A stretch of 64,000 nucleotides of DNA. It comes from Caballeronia sp. SBC1 (lineage in GTDB: Bacteria; Pseudomonadota; Gammaproteobacteria; Burkholderiales; Burkholderiaceae). The notes under the pieces are model-generated. The model made no database searches. It was not told where the DNA came from and saw only the letters and a list, made by a program, of their open reading frames with translations. Shown here piece after piece: positions 43,004 through 52,444 of this stretch. Both the position numbers and the translations under genes were made by a program. The DNA lies in assembly GCF_011493005.1 (NCBI RefSeq), contig NZ_CP049158.1, forward strand, positions 1 through 64,000, read 5' to 3'. The number at the start of each line of letters is the position of its first letter. Position 1 is the stretch's first letter.

Positions 43004-43620
43004 GCGATAACAACGCGCACCATTTCTACAATCCCGACGAGGGCCACCAGCTACGCCACGATCCGTTCAAGGCAATCGTCGCGCCGCGCCTGATCGGCTG
43101 GATTTCGAGCTGCGATCCGAACGGCCACGTGAACCTCGCGCCCTACAGTTTTTTCGGCGCGTTCGCGACGTTCCCGTACATCATCGGATTCTCGAGCGAG
43201 GGGTTCAAGGACAGCATTGCGAATATCGAAGCGACCGGCGAATTCGTTTGGAATCTGGCGAGCAAGCCGCTTGCCGAAAAGATGAACCAGACCTCGGCAA
43301 CCGTGCCTCACGAGATCGATGAATTCGAGCTGGCGGGACTGACGAAAGCGCCGGGCGTGAACGTGGCCGTGCCGCATGTGGCGGAGTCACCGGCCGCGCT
43401 TGAGTGCAAGTTGTTGCAGATCATCAGGCTGAAGTCCCTGGACGGCACGCCGATGAACAACTGGCTCGCGCTTGGGCAAGTGGTTGGCGTGCATATCCGG
43501 CGCGAGTTCCTGAAGGACGGTCTCTTCGATACCGCCGCCGCGCAGCCCATCATGCGTGCGGGGTATCGCGGGGACTACGCGGGGATCGGCGAAATGTTCG
43601 AGATGATCCGGCCGGGATAG
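43000..43620 (+). CDS. Flavin reductase-like (FMN-binding split barrel) protein
   Basis: A 206-aa flavin-binding split-barrel protein. IVAPRLIGWISSCDPNGHVNLAPYSFFGAFATFPYIIGFSS is the typical FMN-binding N-terminal region, here given as one continuous stretch of the fold around residues 27-67, with LALGQVVGVHI later. Such proteins reduce FMN for monooxygenases or act as short flavoproteins. It is translationally coupled to the upstream 3-hydroxyacyl-CoA dehydrogenase gene, and a strong hairpin follows. The joint function of the pair is unknown. Confidence 0.82.
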   Translation: MSDNNAHHFYNPDEGHQLRHDPFKAIVAPRLIGWISSCDPNGHVNLAPYSFFGAFATFPYIIGFSSEGFKDSIANIEATGEFVWNLASKPLAEKMNQTSATVPHEIDEFELAGLTKAPGVNVAVPHVAESPAALECKLLQIIRLKSLDGTPMNNWLALGQVVGVHIRREFLKDGLFDTAAAQPIMRAGYRGDYAGIGEMFEMIRPG

Positions 43621-43649
43621 TGATGGTTTAAGGCGCGGTGTTTATTCCT

Positions 43650-43680
43650 GGCTGCGGCGTTCGCAATAAACGCCGCAGCC
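43650..43680. terminator. Bidirectional terminator between convergent genes
   Basis: GGCTGCGGCGTT (43650-43661) and its perfect complement (43669-43680) around a 7-base loop, between the flavin reductase and chemoreceptor genes that end on either side. Confidence 0.7.
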
Positions 43681-43688
43681 GCCGGCAA

Positions 43689-45674
43689 TTAAAGCCTGAA
43701 CACGCTCACCGCACGGCTTAGCTGTTCGGCTTGCTCAAGCAAGCTGGCAGTCGATTGTTCCGCCTCTCCAACCAGCGCCGCATTCTGTTGAGTCGCTTCG
43801 CCGATCTGCGCCACGGCAAGATTCACCTGCTCGATGCCGCTCGATTGTTCGCGTGACGCCACGCTGATCTCGCCAATGATTGCGTTCACCCGCGCGACGC
43901 GTTCCACGATCCCGTTCATCGTGCCGCGGGCTTCTTCGGCGATCCGGTAGCCATCGGCGACACGGCCGACCGAGTCCGCAACCAGCGCCTCGATCTCCTT
44001 GACCGCCGCCGCGCTGCGCTGAGCCAGTCCGCGCACCTCCGACGCCACCACGGCGAAGCCCCTGCCGTGCTCCCCGGCTCGCGCGGCTTCCACGGCCGCG
44101 TTCAACGCGAGGATATTGGTCTGGAACGCGATCCCTTGGATCACCGACGTGATGTCTGAAATCTTGCGCGCGGACGCATCGATTTCGCCCATCGTCGCGA
44201 CCACCCGGCTGACCGCTTCGCCGCCTGCGCGCGCCGCATCGGATGCCGATGCCACGAGCTGATCCGCTTGCGCCGTGTTGGCCGCGTTTTGTTGGACGGT
44301 CGAGGTGATCTGCTCCATGCTCGCCGCCGTTTCTTCGAGACTGCTGGCCTGCGTCGCGATGCGCTGCGAGATGTCGCTGCTGCCCGCTGCCATTCGTCCC
44401 GTGCCGTCCGACATATCCGCCGACGCGCTGCGCACCTGCGTCACAATGCGCGCAAGACCGGTCGCGATCCCATCGATGGCAATCATCAACCGGCCGATAT
44501 CGTCCTCCCGCGTGGTCGCCAGCCGCACGCTCAGATCGCCCGCAGCGATGCGTTCGGAGGCCTGCGTCAGTGCCGCGAGCGGCCGGCCCACCAGCTTGGC
44601 TACGGCAAAGAGCAGCACGGCCACGAACGCGGCGATCACCACTAGCCCGATCAGCAGAAAACGGTTGCGCGTGGCGCGCACGCCCGCGAGCAACTCGTCG
44701 CGGTAAGCGATCCCGCCAATCAGCCATTGCCATTCCGGTACCGTGCGAAACACGATTTCCTTCGCCCCGCCATGAACCTTGGGATCGGCGGCATTGGGAA
44801 TCGCGGGGGCATCGAAGGAAAGACGGCCTTCTTTCTCGTCGAGCATTTGCTTGAACGGCGCGATGTGTTCATCGGCGAGCGGGGCAGTGGTAGAAGCCGC
44901 ACTCCCCGCGCCGGTCAAGCCGGGATGCACGAGCAGCTTGCCGCGATTCGGCCCATTCGACGCGTCGACGACGAAAAAATAGCCGTTCTGCCCGATCGTC
45001 AGGTCGCGAATATTCTGCTGCAGCGTTGCAACTTCCGGCGTGACGTCCACCCCCACAAACAACGCGCCGATCACGCGGCCCGACGAATCGGTAACGGGTT
45101 TGTACTCGGTGATGTACTGCTTGCCGAAGAGCGTTGCCATGCCGATAAAGCGTTTCCCGGCCATCATCGGCGCATAGGCTGGACCCTTACGGTCGAGCAG
45201 CGTACCAATCGCGCGCGCGCCGTCCTGCTTCTTCAACGAAGTCGTCACGCGCACGAAATCGTCGCCGGTGCGCGCGAACACCGTCGCGATCGCGCCGCTG
45301 CGTTCGAGGAACTGATCGGGGATCGAGAAATCGAGGTTCATCGGCTTGTCGCCGGCCTTGAACGTGGGCGTCGCCACGCCACCTATATCCACTTTCTGCG
45401 TTTCATCGAGCGCGAAGTCCGTTGGCAGGAAGCTCGAGAACAGCGTCATGTAGCGCTCGACTTCGGCGCTGACGGCTTTGTCGTAGAGGCGGATCATCGT
45501 GCCGATCGCGCGGCCGTCGTCATCCATGCGTTCGAGCGCCTGAGCATCGATTTGCTCACCGGCCAGATGCGTGACTGCGATGGTAAACCCGGCTACGACC
45601 GTGGCCGCGAGTGTGCACGCGAGGATGGCGAACTTCGCGCCGACACTGGCCCGGCGAATGTTGAATAGAGGCAT
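43689..45674 (-). CDS. Methyl-accepting chemotaxis protein with Cache sensor
   Basis: A 661-aa transmembrane chemoreceptor. The first membrane helix is at about 12-33, and a large periplasmic region of about 300 residues has a Cache_3/Cache_2-type fold ([52 protein letters not shown]). The second helix is at about 338-362, followed by HAMP and then the signalling domain with the tip [19 protein letters not shown]. It ends SRAVSVFRL without a CheR-binding pentapeptide. It is divergent from the choline ABC transporter genes; the ligand is unknown, but its place beside choline genes makes quaternary amines worth considering. Confidence 0.9.
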   Translation of the reverse strand: MPLFNIRRASVGAKFAILACTLAATVVAGFTIAVTHLAGEQIDAQALERMDDDGRAIGTMIRLYDKAVSAEVERYMTLFSSFLPTDFALDETQKVDIGGVATPTFKAGDKPMNLDFSIPDQFLERSGAIATVFARTGDDFVRVTTSLKKQDGARAIGTLLDRKGPAYAPMMAGKRFIGMATLFGKQYITEYKPVTDSSGRVIGALFVGVDVTPEVATLQQNIRDLTIGQNGYFFVVDASNGPNRGKLLVHPGLTGAGSAASTTAPLADEHIAPFKQMLDEKEGRLSFDAPAIPNAADPKVHGGAKEIVFRTVPEWQWLIGGIAYRDELLAGVRATRNRFLLIGLVVIAAFVAVLLFAVAKLVGRPLAALTQASERIAAGDLSVRLATTREDDIGRLMIAIDGIATGLARIVTQVRSASADMSDGTGRMAAGSSDISQRIATQASSLEETAASMEQITSTVQQNAANTAQADQLVASASDAARAGGEAVSRVVATMGEIDASARKISDITSVIQGIAFQTNILALNAAVEAARAGEHGRGFAVVASEVRGLAQRSAAAVKEIEALVADSVGRVADGYRIAEEARGTMNGIVERVARVNAIIGEISVASREQSSGIEQVNLAVAQIGEATQQNAALVGEAEQSTASLLEQAEQLSRAVSVFRL

Positions 45675-46128
45675 GGATGAACCAGATAAGCGAAACGTGG
45701 GAACGTGAATGGTTAACGGCGTTGGCGCGTGGTTCTTGATCGCCCCGGTTCCGCCGAGCCCTGTTCACAAGCGCTGCAAAGCAGCCAAAACCCGACATCG
45801 TCCAACCGGCCTCATTCCTGGAATATGATGGACGGGACGGTAAAAGCGCCTTGCAATCCGGACGACACACCAGCGAACCCGCAAAAAAACTTAACGAAAC
45901 AGCCGATCACTTGCTCTGGCGCGACATGTAAAAAAACGCCTAAATCGGCTCGATGACGCCCGCAAACCCTTGCCCCACAAGGCTCCGGCTTTTCATCGGC
46001 CAGAAAGCGAAAATCGGGGTGTCGTATTTCCACATGTGCCTGTCGGAAATAGTCGGCAACCCGCACTTTTTTCTGGCAACTATGTATGCAGAGCGCGGAC
46101 GCACGTCCGCCAACCAGGAGAGCGTTCG
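45675..46128. promoter_or_regulatory. Divergent promoter region, chemoreceptor and choline ABC operon
   Basis: 454 bp with no recognised gene. Near the choV start, GCGGACG-CA-CGTCCGC (46095-46110) forms a 7-bp perfect inverted repeat 19 bp upstream of the ATG, overlapping the leader; it could be an operator or a hairpin near the ribosome binding site. No sigma-28 type promoter is evident for the chemoreceptor. Confidence 0.5.
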
Positions 46129-47307
46129 ATGAATTCCCACAAGGTCGTGGTCGAAAACCTGTGCAAGGTGTTCGGCACGAGCCCGAAGCAGGCGATCGAC
46201 ATGCTTGCCGGCGGCGCAACGAAGGAAGAAGTTTTCTCCCGCACCGGACAGATTGTCGGTGTCCACAACGTGTCCTTCGAAGTGAAGGAAGGCGAGATTT
46301 TCGTGTTGATGGGCCTGTCGGGTTCAGGCAAATCAACCCTGATCCGCCTGATCAACCGGCTGGTCGAACCGACCGCCGGCAAGGTGCTGATCGATGGCCG
46401 CGACGTGGCGTCCGTGCCGCGTTCCGAACTGACGTCGCTGCGCCGAAAAGACATGAGCATGGTGTTCCAGTCGTTCGCGCTGATGCCGCAGCGCACGGTG
46501 CTGTCGAACGCCGCGTTCGGGCTGGAAGTGGCGGGCATCGGGCGCAAGGAACGCGAGAAACGCGCGATGGCCGTACTCGAACAGGTTGGTCTTGCGCCGT
46601 TTGCGCAGAAGCTGCCGGCGCAGTTGTCGGGCGGGATGCAGCAGCGTGTGGGGTTGGCGCGGGCGCTGGCCGTGAACCCGTCGCTGATGATCATGGACGA
46701 GGCGTTCTCCGCGCTCGATCCGCTCAAGCGCAAGGAAATGCAGAACGTGCTGCTCGATCTGCAACGCGAACAGCAGCGCACGATCATGTTCGTGTCGCAC
46801 GATCTGGAGGAAGCGCTGCGCATTGGTACGCGGATCGCGATCATGGAAGGCGGCAAGGTCGTGCAGATTGGCACGCCGCAGGAAATCATCTCGAACCCGG
46901 CCGACGACTACGTGCGAGCGTTCTTCGAAGGGATCGACACCAGCCGTTACCTGACCGCCGGCGACCTGATGCAGACGGACGTGGTGCCATTGATGAAGCA
47001 CGGTTCGCACATCGATGCATCGAGCGTTTCGCAAGCGCTCAACGGCAGCGCCGACTACGCGTTCGTGATGGACCACGAGCGCAAGATTCGCGGTTTTGTT
47101 TGCCGCGATGCGATTGGACAGGCTTCGCCGGAAATCAATCTTATCGAATGTATCCAGCGCACCACGCCGCTTGACGTTGTTGTCAGCCGGGTGGTCAACA
47201 GCCGCGCGCCGCTACCGGTGGTGGAGGCGGACGGATCGTATTGTGGTTCGGTCAACAAGACGAATGTTCTCAAGGCTCTGACTCGGCATCGAGGTTCCCA
47301 TGTCTGA
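46129..47307 (+). CDS. choV: Choline/betaine ABC transporter ATP-binding protein
   Basis: A 392-aa ATPase of the ProV/ChoV/OpuAA type that powers quaternary-amine uptake. Walker A is GLSGSGKST (about residue 63), the Q-loop is MVFQSFALMPQRTV, the signature LSGGMQQRVGLARAL and Walker B LMIMDEAFSALD. The C-terminal 120 residues carry the CBS-like region found in this subfamily, and the N-terminal extension KQAIDMLAGGATKEEVFSRTG is also subfamily-specific. The ATG at 46129 has AGGAG upstream. It overlaps choW by 8 bp. The choline assignment rests on the downstream ChoX-like binding protein. Confidence 0.88.
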   Translation: MNSHKVVVENLCKVFGTSPKQAIDMLAGGATKEEVFSRTGQIVGVHNVSFEVKEGEIFVLMGLSGSGKSTLIRLINRLVEPTAGKVLIDGRDVASVPRSELTSLRRKDMSMVFQSFALMPQRTVLSNAAFGLEVAGIGRKEREKRAMAVLEQVGLAPFAQKLPAQLSGGMQQRVGLARALAVNPSLMIMDEAFSALDPLKRKEMQNVLLDLQREQQRTIMFVSHDLEEALRIGTRIAIMEGGKVVQIGTPQEIISNPADDYVRAFFEGIDTSRYLTAGDLMQTDVVPLMKHGSHIDASSVSQALNGSADYAFVMDHERKIRGFVCRDAIGQASPEINLIECIQRTTPLDVVVSRVVNSRAPLPVVEADGSYCGSVNKTNVLKALTRHRGSHV

Positions 47308-48202
47308 AATTATCCCGCTCGGCACGTGGGTCGATCACGGTGTCAAATACCTGCTCGACCACGATGCAAACACCTTCGACGCAATCGGCAAAGTCATTGA
47401 AAGCTTCGCGGCGCTGATTGAACACGGCCTGCAGTCCATTCCGATGTGGCTGATGATGGCGATCTTCGTCGGCATCGGCTTGTGGCGCGTCGGCTGGCGT
47501 TTTGCGCTATTCACGTTGCTGTCGTTGCTGCTGATCTATGCCACGGGCTTCTGGGACGAGATGGTGATCACGCTCGGCCTCACACTGTCCGCCACGCTGA
47601 TCAGTTTGCTGCTCGGCATTCCGCTCGGCATCTGGACGGCGAAGAGCAAGACGATCGAGACGATGGTGCGACCGGTGCTCGACCTGATGCAGACCATGCC
47701 CGCGTTCGTGTACCTGATTCCGGCAGCCATGCTGTTCGGTCTTGGCCGCGTTCCGGGGATCCTGTCGACGGTGATCTTCGCCATGCCGCCTGCCGTGCGT
47801 TTGACGTCGCTGGGTATCAAGCATGTCAACCGTGAGATTGTGGAGGCGGGTCAGGCATTCGGCTGCACGCCGTGGCAACTGCTGTACAAGGTGCAGTTTC
47901 CGAACGCGCTGCCATCCATCATGACCGGCGTCAACCAGACCATCATGATGGCGCTGTCCATGGTCATCATCGCTTCCATGGTCGGTGCAGGCGGTCTCGG
48001 CAACGACGTGCTGGCGAGTATTCAGCGGCTGGATATCGGGCTGGGGTTTGAGAGCGGCTTGTCGGTGGTGCTGCTCGCGATCATTCTTGACCGCATCACG
48101 GAAAGCTTTGGCCGTTCGCCGGGTATGGCGCGGGCGCCGCTGTTGTCCGGGATTCGCAGCGTGATGCGCGTGCGCCGCGCACCGGCTGCACAGCAAAGCT
48201 GA
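47300..48202 (+). CDS. choW: Choline/betaine ABC transporter permease
   Basis: A 300-aa inner-membrane permease of the ProW/ChoW type with six or seven helices. The BPD permease core runs from about residue 95 to 280, with the EAA-type loop IVEAGQAFGCTPWQLLYKVQFP that contacts ChoV. The N-terminal part includes IPMWLMMAIFVGIGLWRVGW. It overlaps choV and is followed after 63 bp by the GbdR-like regulator gene, all on one strand. Confidence 0.9.
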   Translation: MSEIIPLGTWVDHGVKYLLDHDANTFDAIGKVIESFAALIEHGLQSIPMWLMMAIFVGIGLWRVGWRFALFTLLSLLLIYATGFWDEMVITLGLTLSATLISLLLGIPLGIWTAKSKTIETMVRPVLDLMQTMPAFVYLIPAAMLFGLGRVPGILSTVIFAMPPAVRLTSLGIKHVNREIVEAGQAFGCTPWQLLYKVQFPNALPSIMTGVNQTIMMALSMVIIASMVGAGGLGNDVLASIQRLDIGLGFESGLSVVLLAIILDRITESFGRSPGMARAPLLSGIRSVMRVRRAPAAQQS

Positions 48203-48265
48203 GCAACAAGACAAGCGATCAGATCAGGCAGCGAAGTCAGGCCAAGGCCCAAGGATAAAAACCCG

Positions 48266-49270
48266 ATGAAACGCGACGCGGTGGTGCCGGACAGGATTCA
48301 TCCTCCTGAGAATTCACCGTTATCGAAGCTGGCGCACTTCGGGTTCCTGACGCTGCCTAATTTTTCGATGATCGCGTTCACCAGCGCGATCGAAGTGTTA
48401 CGCATGGCGAACTATGTTGGCCGGGCTGAACACTACACGTGGTCGGTGATCACGCCGGACGGCGAACCGGCGCGCGCGAGCAACGGCATTACCGTGAAGC
48501 CGACGAAAACGCTGGCCGAAGCGGGCATGCCAGACGTGCTGATTGTGTGCGCAGGCTGGCACGTGAGCGATTACGTGGATGACAAGGTGATTGCGCTATT
48601 GCAGCACGTCGCGGCGCAAGGCGTGCCGCTTGGCGGCGTGTGCACGGGCGCGTATGCGTTGCTCGCGGCGAACTTGCTGGACGGGTATCGCTGCACGGTG
48701 CATTGGGAGGACATGTCGCCGTTGCACAAGCGTTTCCCCGATGTGCGATTCGCCGATGAACTCTTCGTGATCGACCGTGACCGTGTGACTTGCACGGGCG
48801 GGACCGCGCCGCTTGACCTCATGCTGAACCTGGTTGGCCAGCGGCTTGGTCAGGCGCATGCGGCGCAGGTGTCCGAGCAGTTCATTGTGGAGCGCATTCG
48901 CGGCACGACTGATTACCAGCACATTCCCGTCGATGCCCGTGTCGGGTTTTCGCGTGCCGAATTGATTGAAGTGGTGCGGCTAATGGAGGCGAACATTGAG
49001 GAACCCTTATCGCTTGATGAGCTTGCGCGGCTGGTGAAGCTATCGCAGCGTCACTTGCAGCGTATGTTCAAGATGTTCCTGAGTGTTTCGCCGACGCATT
49101 ATTACCTCACGTTGCGGCTGCGCCGAGCGCGTGAGTTGTTGCGTAATACCGATGCATCTATTTCGCGCGTGACGGCCGTTTGCGGCTTTCATTCGCCCTG
49201 CCATTTCAGCAAGGCGTACCGCGCGCAGTTTGGCCACGCGCCGAGTATTGAGCGCAGGCAGACGGCTTGA
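48266..49270 (+). CDS. GlxA-type AraC regulator (GbdR/CdhR-like)
   Basis: A 334-aa transcription factor with an N-terminal DJ-1/PfpI-like amidotransferase domain (residues 25-195; FGFLTLPNFSMIAFTSAIEV and PLGGVCTGAYALLAANLLDG) and a C-terminal AraC double helix-turn-helix (about 230-330; EPLSLDELARLVKLSQRHLQRM and RVTAVCGFHSPCHFSKAY). This matches GbdR and CdhR regulators that respond to glycine betaine, dimethylglycine or carnitine. It lies between choW and choX, so it probably senses betaine and activates the choline uptake and sarcosine genes. Confidence 0.87.
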   Translation: MKRDAVVPDRIHPPENSPLSKLAHFGFLTLPNFSMIAFTSAIEVLRMANYVGRAEHYTWSVITPDGEPARASNGITVKPTKTLAEAGMPDVLIVCAGWHVSDYVDDKVIALLQHVAAQGVPLGGVCTGAYALLAANLLDGYRCTVHWEDMSPLHKRFPDVRFADELFVIDRDRVTCTGGTAPLDLMLNLVGQRLGQAHAAQVSEQFIVERIRGTTDYQHIPVDARVGFSRAELIEVVRLMEANIEEPLSLDELARLVKLSQRHLQRMFKMFLSVSPTHYYLTLRLRRARELLRNTDASISRVTAVCGFHSPCHFSKAYRAQFGHAPSIERRQTA

Positions 49271-49347
49271 TGATCCATTTTCAGACGTGGTGCGCTCGTT
49301 GGGGCGCGGCATCGTCGTGTCTGGCAGTTTCCAAAATAGGGAGAATC

Positions 49348-50304
49348 ATGAAACTTCACGGAATCGCGTCATCGTGCGCGCTGGCTGTCTTGCTGAATGT
49401 CACGATGTCCGGCGGCGCGTTTGCGGCTGATCCGGCCACGTGCCAGAACGTCCGTTTCGCCGATGTGGGCTGGACCGATATTGCCGCGACCACGGGTCTG
49501 GCGACCACCGTGCTGCAGGGCCTTGGATACAAGCCGACGAAGACCATCGCGTCGGTGCCTATTACTTTTGCCGGTATCAAGAACAAGCAGATCGATGTGT
49601 TCCTGGGTTACTGGTCGCCGACGATGGATCCCATTGTCGAGCCGTTCCAGAAGGCTGGTCAGGTCAAGGTATTGACGGCGCCTAACCTGACGGGCGCGAA
49701 ATACACGTTGGCGGTGCCGGACTATGCGTATAACGGCGGCCTGAAGTCATTCGCCGATATTGCCAAGAACTACGACAAGCTTGACGGCAAGATCTACGGA
49801 ATAGAGCCGGGCAATGACGGCAATGCGTTGATCAAGAAGATGATCGATTCGAATCAGTATGGGCTTGGCAAGTTCAAGATGGTCGAGTCGAGCGAGGCGG
49901 GCATGCTGGTGGAAGTGGGTCGCGCGATCCGCGAGAAGAAGTGGATTGTGTTCCTGGGTTGGGAACCGCATCCGATGAACGTGACGATGAAGATTGATTA
50001 TCTGAGTGGCGGGGATGACGTGTTCGGGCCGAATTACGGCGAGGCGAAGGTCATGACGGTGACGCCGCCGGATTACGCTGCGCGATGCCCGAATGTGGCG
50101 AAGCTGGTCGATAATCTGCGGTTTTCGACGGACATCGAGAATCACGTGATGACGCCGATCATGAACAAGACCGACCCGAATGTTGCTGCGAAGCAGTGGC
50201 TGAAGGCGAATCCGGCTGTGCTGGACAAGTGGCTGGCGGGGGTGAAGACGTTTGACGGCAAGGATGGGTTGCCGGCTGTGAAGGCTTATGTAGCAGCGCA
50301 GTAA
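49348..50304 (+). CDS. choX: Choline ABC transporter substrate-binding protein
   Basis: A 318-aa periplasmic binding protein with a signal peptide of about 27 residues ending GAFA-AD. The mature N-terminus CQNVRFADVGWTDIAATTGL is typical of ChoX. Aromatic residues that form the cation-pi box for the trimethylammonium group are plausible in LGYWSPTMDP, PDYAYNGG and FLGWEPHPMN. The ATG at 49348 has AGGGAGA upstream. It follows the GbdR-like gene by 77 bp and ends in a hairpin before the convergent second regulator. Confidence 0.9.
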   Translation: MKLHGIASSCALAVLLNVTMSGGAFAADPATCQNVRFADVGWTDIAATTGLATTVLQGLGYKPTKTIASVPITFAGIKNKQIDVFLGYWSPTMDPIVEPFQKAGQVKVLTAPNLTGAKYTLAVPDYAYNGGLKSFADIAKNYDKLDGKIYGIEPGNDGNALIKKMIDSNQYGLGKFKMVESSEAGMLVEVGRAIREKKWIVFLGWEPHPMNVTMKIDYLSGGDDVFGPNYGEAKVMTVTPPDYAARCPNVAKLVDNLRFSTDIENHVMTPIMNKTDPNVAAKQWLKANPAVLDKWLAGVKTFDGKDGLPAVKAYVAAQ

Positions 50305-50313
50305 ATTTCGTCT

Positions 50314-50343
50314 GCGCCAGCGGGCCAAGGGGGCTGCTGGCGC
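50314..50343. terminator. Hairpin between choX and the convergent regulator gene
   Basis: GCGCCAGC (50314-50321) with GCTGGCGC (50336-50343), an 8-bp perfect stem around a 14-base loop, without a T-run. Confidence 0.5.
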
Positions 50344-50378
50344 GGGTGACACACTTGATCAGTGCGCACGGACAAAAT

Positions 50379-51485
50379 CTAAATAGCCTGAGCCCGCCCC
50401 GGAAAAGTCTCATCGAAATCCGCCGCAAGTTCGAGCGTCGCAGTGCTCGCTGCGTTGTCCGGCGCTGCCGTGCCGCGCTGCTCGCGGTACATCATTGGCG
50501 GAAGCCCGAACTGCTTTCTGAACTCGCGCCCCAAATGCGATGCATCGGAAAAACCGCAGCTTGATGCAATGTCCGCCACCGTCTTGTCGGAACTCGTCAG
50601 CAACCAGGCCGCCGTCCGTAACCTGACCTGCTTCGCATAAGCCTGCGGCGCCTTGCCGGTCTCCGCCTTGAACAAACGCTCCAACTGCCGCGTCGATAAA
50701 TCCAGCTTGTGCGCAAGCTCATCGAGTGTCAACGAACGCCCCACGTGCTGCTCCATCAGCAGGATTGCCCGCTTCACTTTCGGATGCGTGGCAGGCGCGA
50801 GCCCCGGCGGATGCGGCTGCGGCGCATTGCCCTTCTGCATGTCGTCCACCAGCAAAATGCGTAGCGCCTTTTGTACCGTGGCAGCCTCGAAATGGCGCAG
50901 CAGGATTGCCGCGGCAACGTCTATGGATGCCCGTCCGCCCGAACACGTAATGCGCCGATGATCCATCACGAACAAACGGTCTGCGACCAGCATCTCCTCA
51001 TTCACACCGGGAAAGCGCTCGACGAAATCCCAGTAGTGGAACCAGCTGACGCAAATGCGATAACCATCCAGTACGCCCGCCCGCATCAGGGAAAACACCC
51101 CCGTGCAAATGCCCACAAGCGTGGCGTCCGTGGTCGCGGCGCGGCGGATGAATTGCAGCGTGGCATCGCTCGCGCCCGGGCCGGAATGCAGCAAGCCACC
51201 CACGACCACCACGTAGTCGAAGGGCTCAGCTTTCTCGAAGGTTTCCCACGGCGTGATCTGGATGCCGCAACTCGCGCGCACCGGCGCAAGCGTTTCCCCA
51301 ATCACGCTCCATGAGCACCGCACCGGCTTGCTGAAATCGCCTTCATCGGCAGACAGGCGCAATAAATCGACGAAGCCGGAAAACGCTGTCAACGTGAAAT
51401 TTGGCAGCAACACAATGCCAAAACGGATTCGCTGTTTGGACGCCGTGTCGGGCGATTGAGCGGGAAGAAGGTCAGCGGGATTCAT
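50379..51485 (-). CDS. Second GlxA-type AraC regulator
   Basis: A 368-aa DJ-1/PfpI-AraC regulator. The amidotransferase-like domain (about 22-210) shows GIVLLPNFTLTAFSGFVDLL and LVGICTGVFSLMRAGVLDG. The DNA-binding domain (about 245-345) shows RSLTLDELAHKLDLSTRQLE and VADIASSCGFSDASHLGREF. It is convergent with choX and separate in sequence from the GbdR-like protein at 48266. Related proteins regulate arginine, carnitine, choline or betaine metabolism (ArgR, CdhR, GbdR); the exact target is unknown. Confidence 0.86.
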   Translation of the reverse strand: MNPADLLPAQSPDTASKQRIRFGIVLLPNFTLTAFSGFVDLLRLSADEGDFSKPVRCSWSVIGETLAPVRASCGIQITPWETFEKAEPFDYVVVVGGLLHSGPGASDATLQFIRRAATTDATLVGICTGVFSLMRAGVLDGYRICVSWFHYWDFVERFPGVNEEMLVADRLFVMDHRRITCSGGRASIDVAAAILLRHFEAATVQKALRILLVDDMQKGNAPQPHPPGLAPATHPKVKRAILLMEQHVGRSLTLDELAHKLDLSTRQLERLFKAETGKAPQAYAKQVRLRTAAWLLTSSDKTVADIASSCGFSDASHLGREFRKQFGLPPMMYREQRGTAAPDNAASTATLELAADFDETFPGRAQAI

Positions 51486-51653
51486 GCGCTTGCCGTTGAT
51501 GTGCAGCCGTCATTCGGGCCATGGGTGATGGGTGATATGCCGACCCGGTAATCATCCAGCATATCACCGTCATTAACCAGTTTGAAATACCGGAATTCAC
51601 GCGGGCATCGCGGCGTTCTGGATTGGGCTAAGCGCTGGAGATAACCCAAAACG

Positions 51654-51689
51654 GGAAACGGCTTGCCCCAGTCAGGGCAAGCCGTTTCC
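51654..51689 (-). terminator. Long hairpin downstream of the 44-aa protein gene
   Basis: A 15-bp perfect stem (51654-51668 with 51675-51689) and a 6-base loop. On the minus strand it is followed by CGTTTTGGG, so it fits as terminator for the small gene at 51784-51918. Confidence 0.7.
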
Positions 51690-51783
51690 GATAGCCGGCT
51701 GACTGCCCGGCTATTTCTTAAAGCATTGCAGTGAGTTTAGTACGAGCTTAATGCCGGCTTCAAAGCTGGGGTTGAAAGCCGAA

Positions 51784-51918
51784 TTAATGAGCGACGTGCT
51801 TGACGTGCTTAGCTTTCGTGTACTTGTGGTGATGATGCGGCTTTGCGTACGACACAGCCGGCGCAGCAACAGCCGCAACGATAAAGACCGCGAGGACTTT
51901 CTTCAGAATATTGTTCAT
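51784..51918 (-). CDS. Small secreted His/Lys-rich peptide, 44 aa
   Basis: A 44-residue protein starting MNNILKKVLAVFIVAAVAAP. A signal peptide ends near SYA-KP, leaving a mature peptide of about 19 residues, KPHHHHKYTKAKHVKHVAH, with seven His and five Lys. It could bind metals or anions in the periplasm. A longer frame to 52125 exists but the extra residues are not protein-like and the signal peptide fixes the start. A strong terminator-type hairpin lies downstream. Confidence 0.65.
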   Translation of the reverse strand: MNNILKKVLAVFIVAAVAAPAVSYAKPHHHHKYTKAKHVKHVAH

Positions 51919-52162
51919 GGAGCGAACCTGATGGGCGAGAGTTTGATGACTGGTTAATTCAAGCGCATTTAAAAATGCGGACACAGTGTATCGCAGCGAT
52001 TCTGTAACCCGGAAAGGGTAAATAAGACCTGCGTTCAAAGTGTTGTATACCGCCGACACGTCAAATTTGCGCCGATTTTCCGTCTCTGATTTCTGCCCGA
52101 TTTGTTGCGACACCCCATGTATCAAGATCGATAGTCAAGATCGATAAAGCGCCATGCTGCGC

Positions 52163-52444
52163 TTAACTGCCCGAACCGCTCGCTGTCACCGGAGCCCCGG
52201 GACCACTCGGAGTCGCGGTTCCCATGCCGGCTTTGCTTCCTGTCGATGAAGTCTTGGTGTGCTGCGTCTTTTTCTTGTGCGACATGCCAGGATTTGCCGT
52301 GGTTCCCGGCGACTGGCTAGTGGTCTGGGCGTTGTCACCAGCCTGCAAGCCGGTGCTCGAGCTTGGCGGATTGGTTTGGGCGAAAGCCGTGCTGGAGACT
52401 AAAAGTACGGCGCTGATCGCGTATGCCATTGAGAATTGCTTCAT
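52163..52444 (-). CDS. Small secreted Ser/Thr/Gly-rich protein, 93 aa
   Basis: A 93-aa exported protein. The signal peptide (MKQFSMAYAISAVLLVSSTA, cleavage after AFA) is followed by a disordered Ser/Thr/Pro/Gly-rich chain with the basic patch SHKKKTQHTKTSS. AGGAAA precedes the ATG at 52444. No domain is recognised. It is in the same orientation as the 44-aa secreted peptide, and its 5' end faces the sdaA promoter region. Confidence 0.65.
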   Translation of the reverse strand: MKQFSMAYAISAVLLVSSTAFAQTNPPSSSTGLQAGDNAQTTSQSPGTTANPGMSHKKKTQHTKTSSTGSKAGMGTATPSGPGAPVTASGSGS

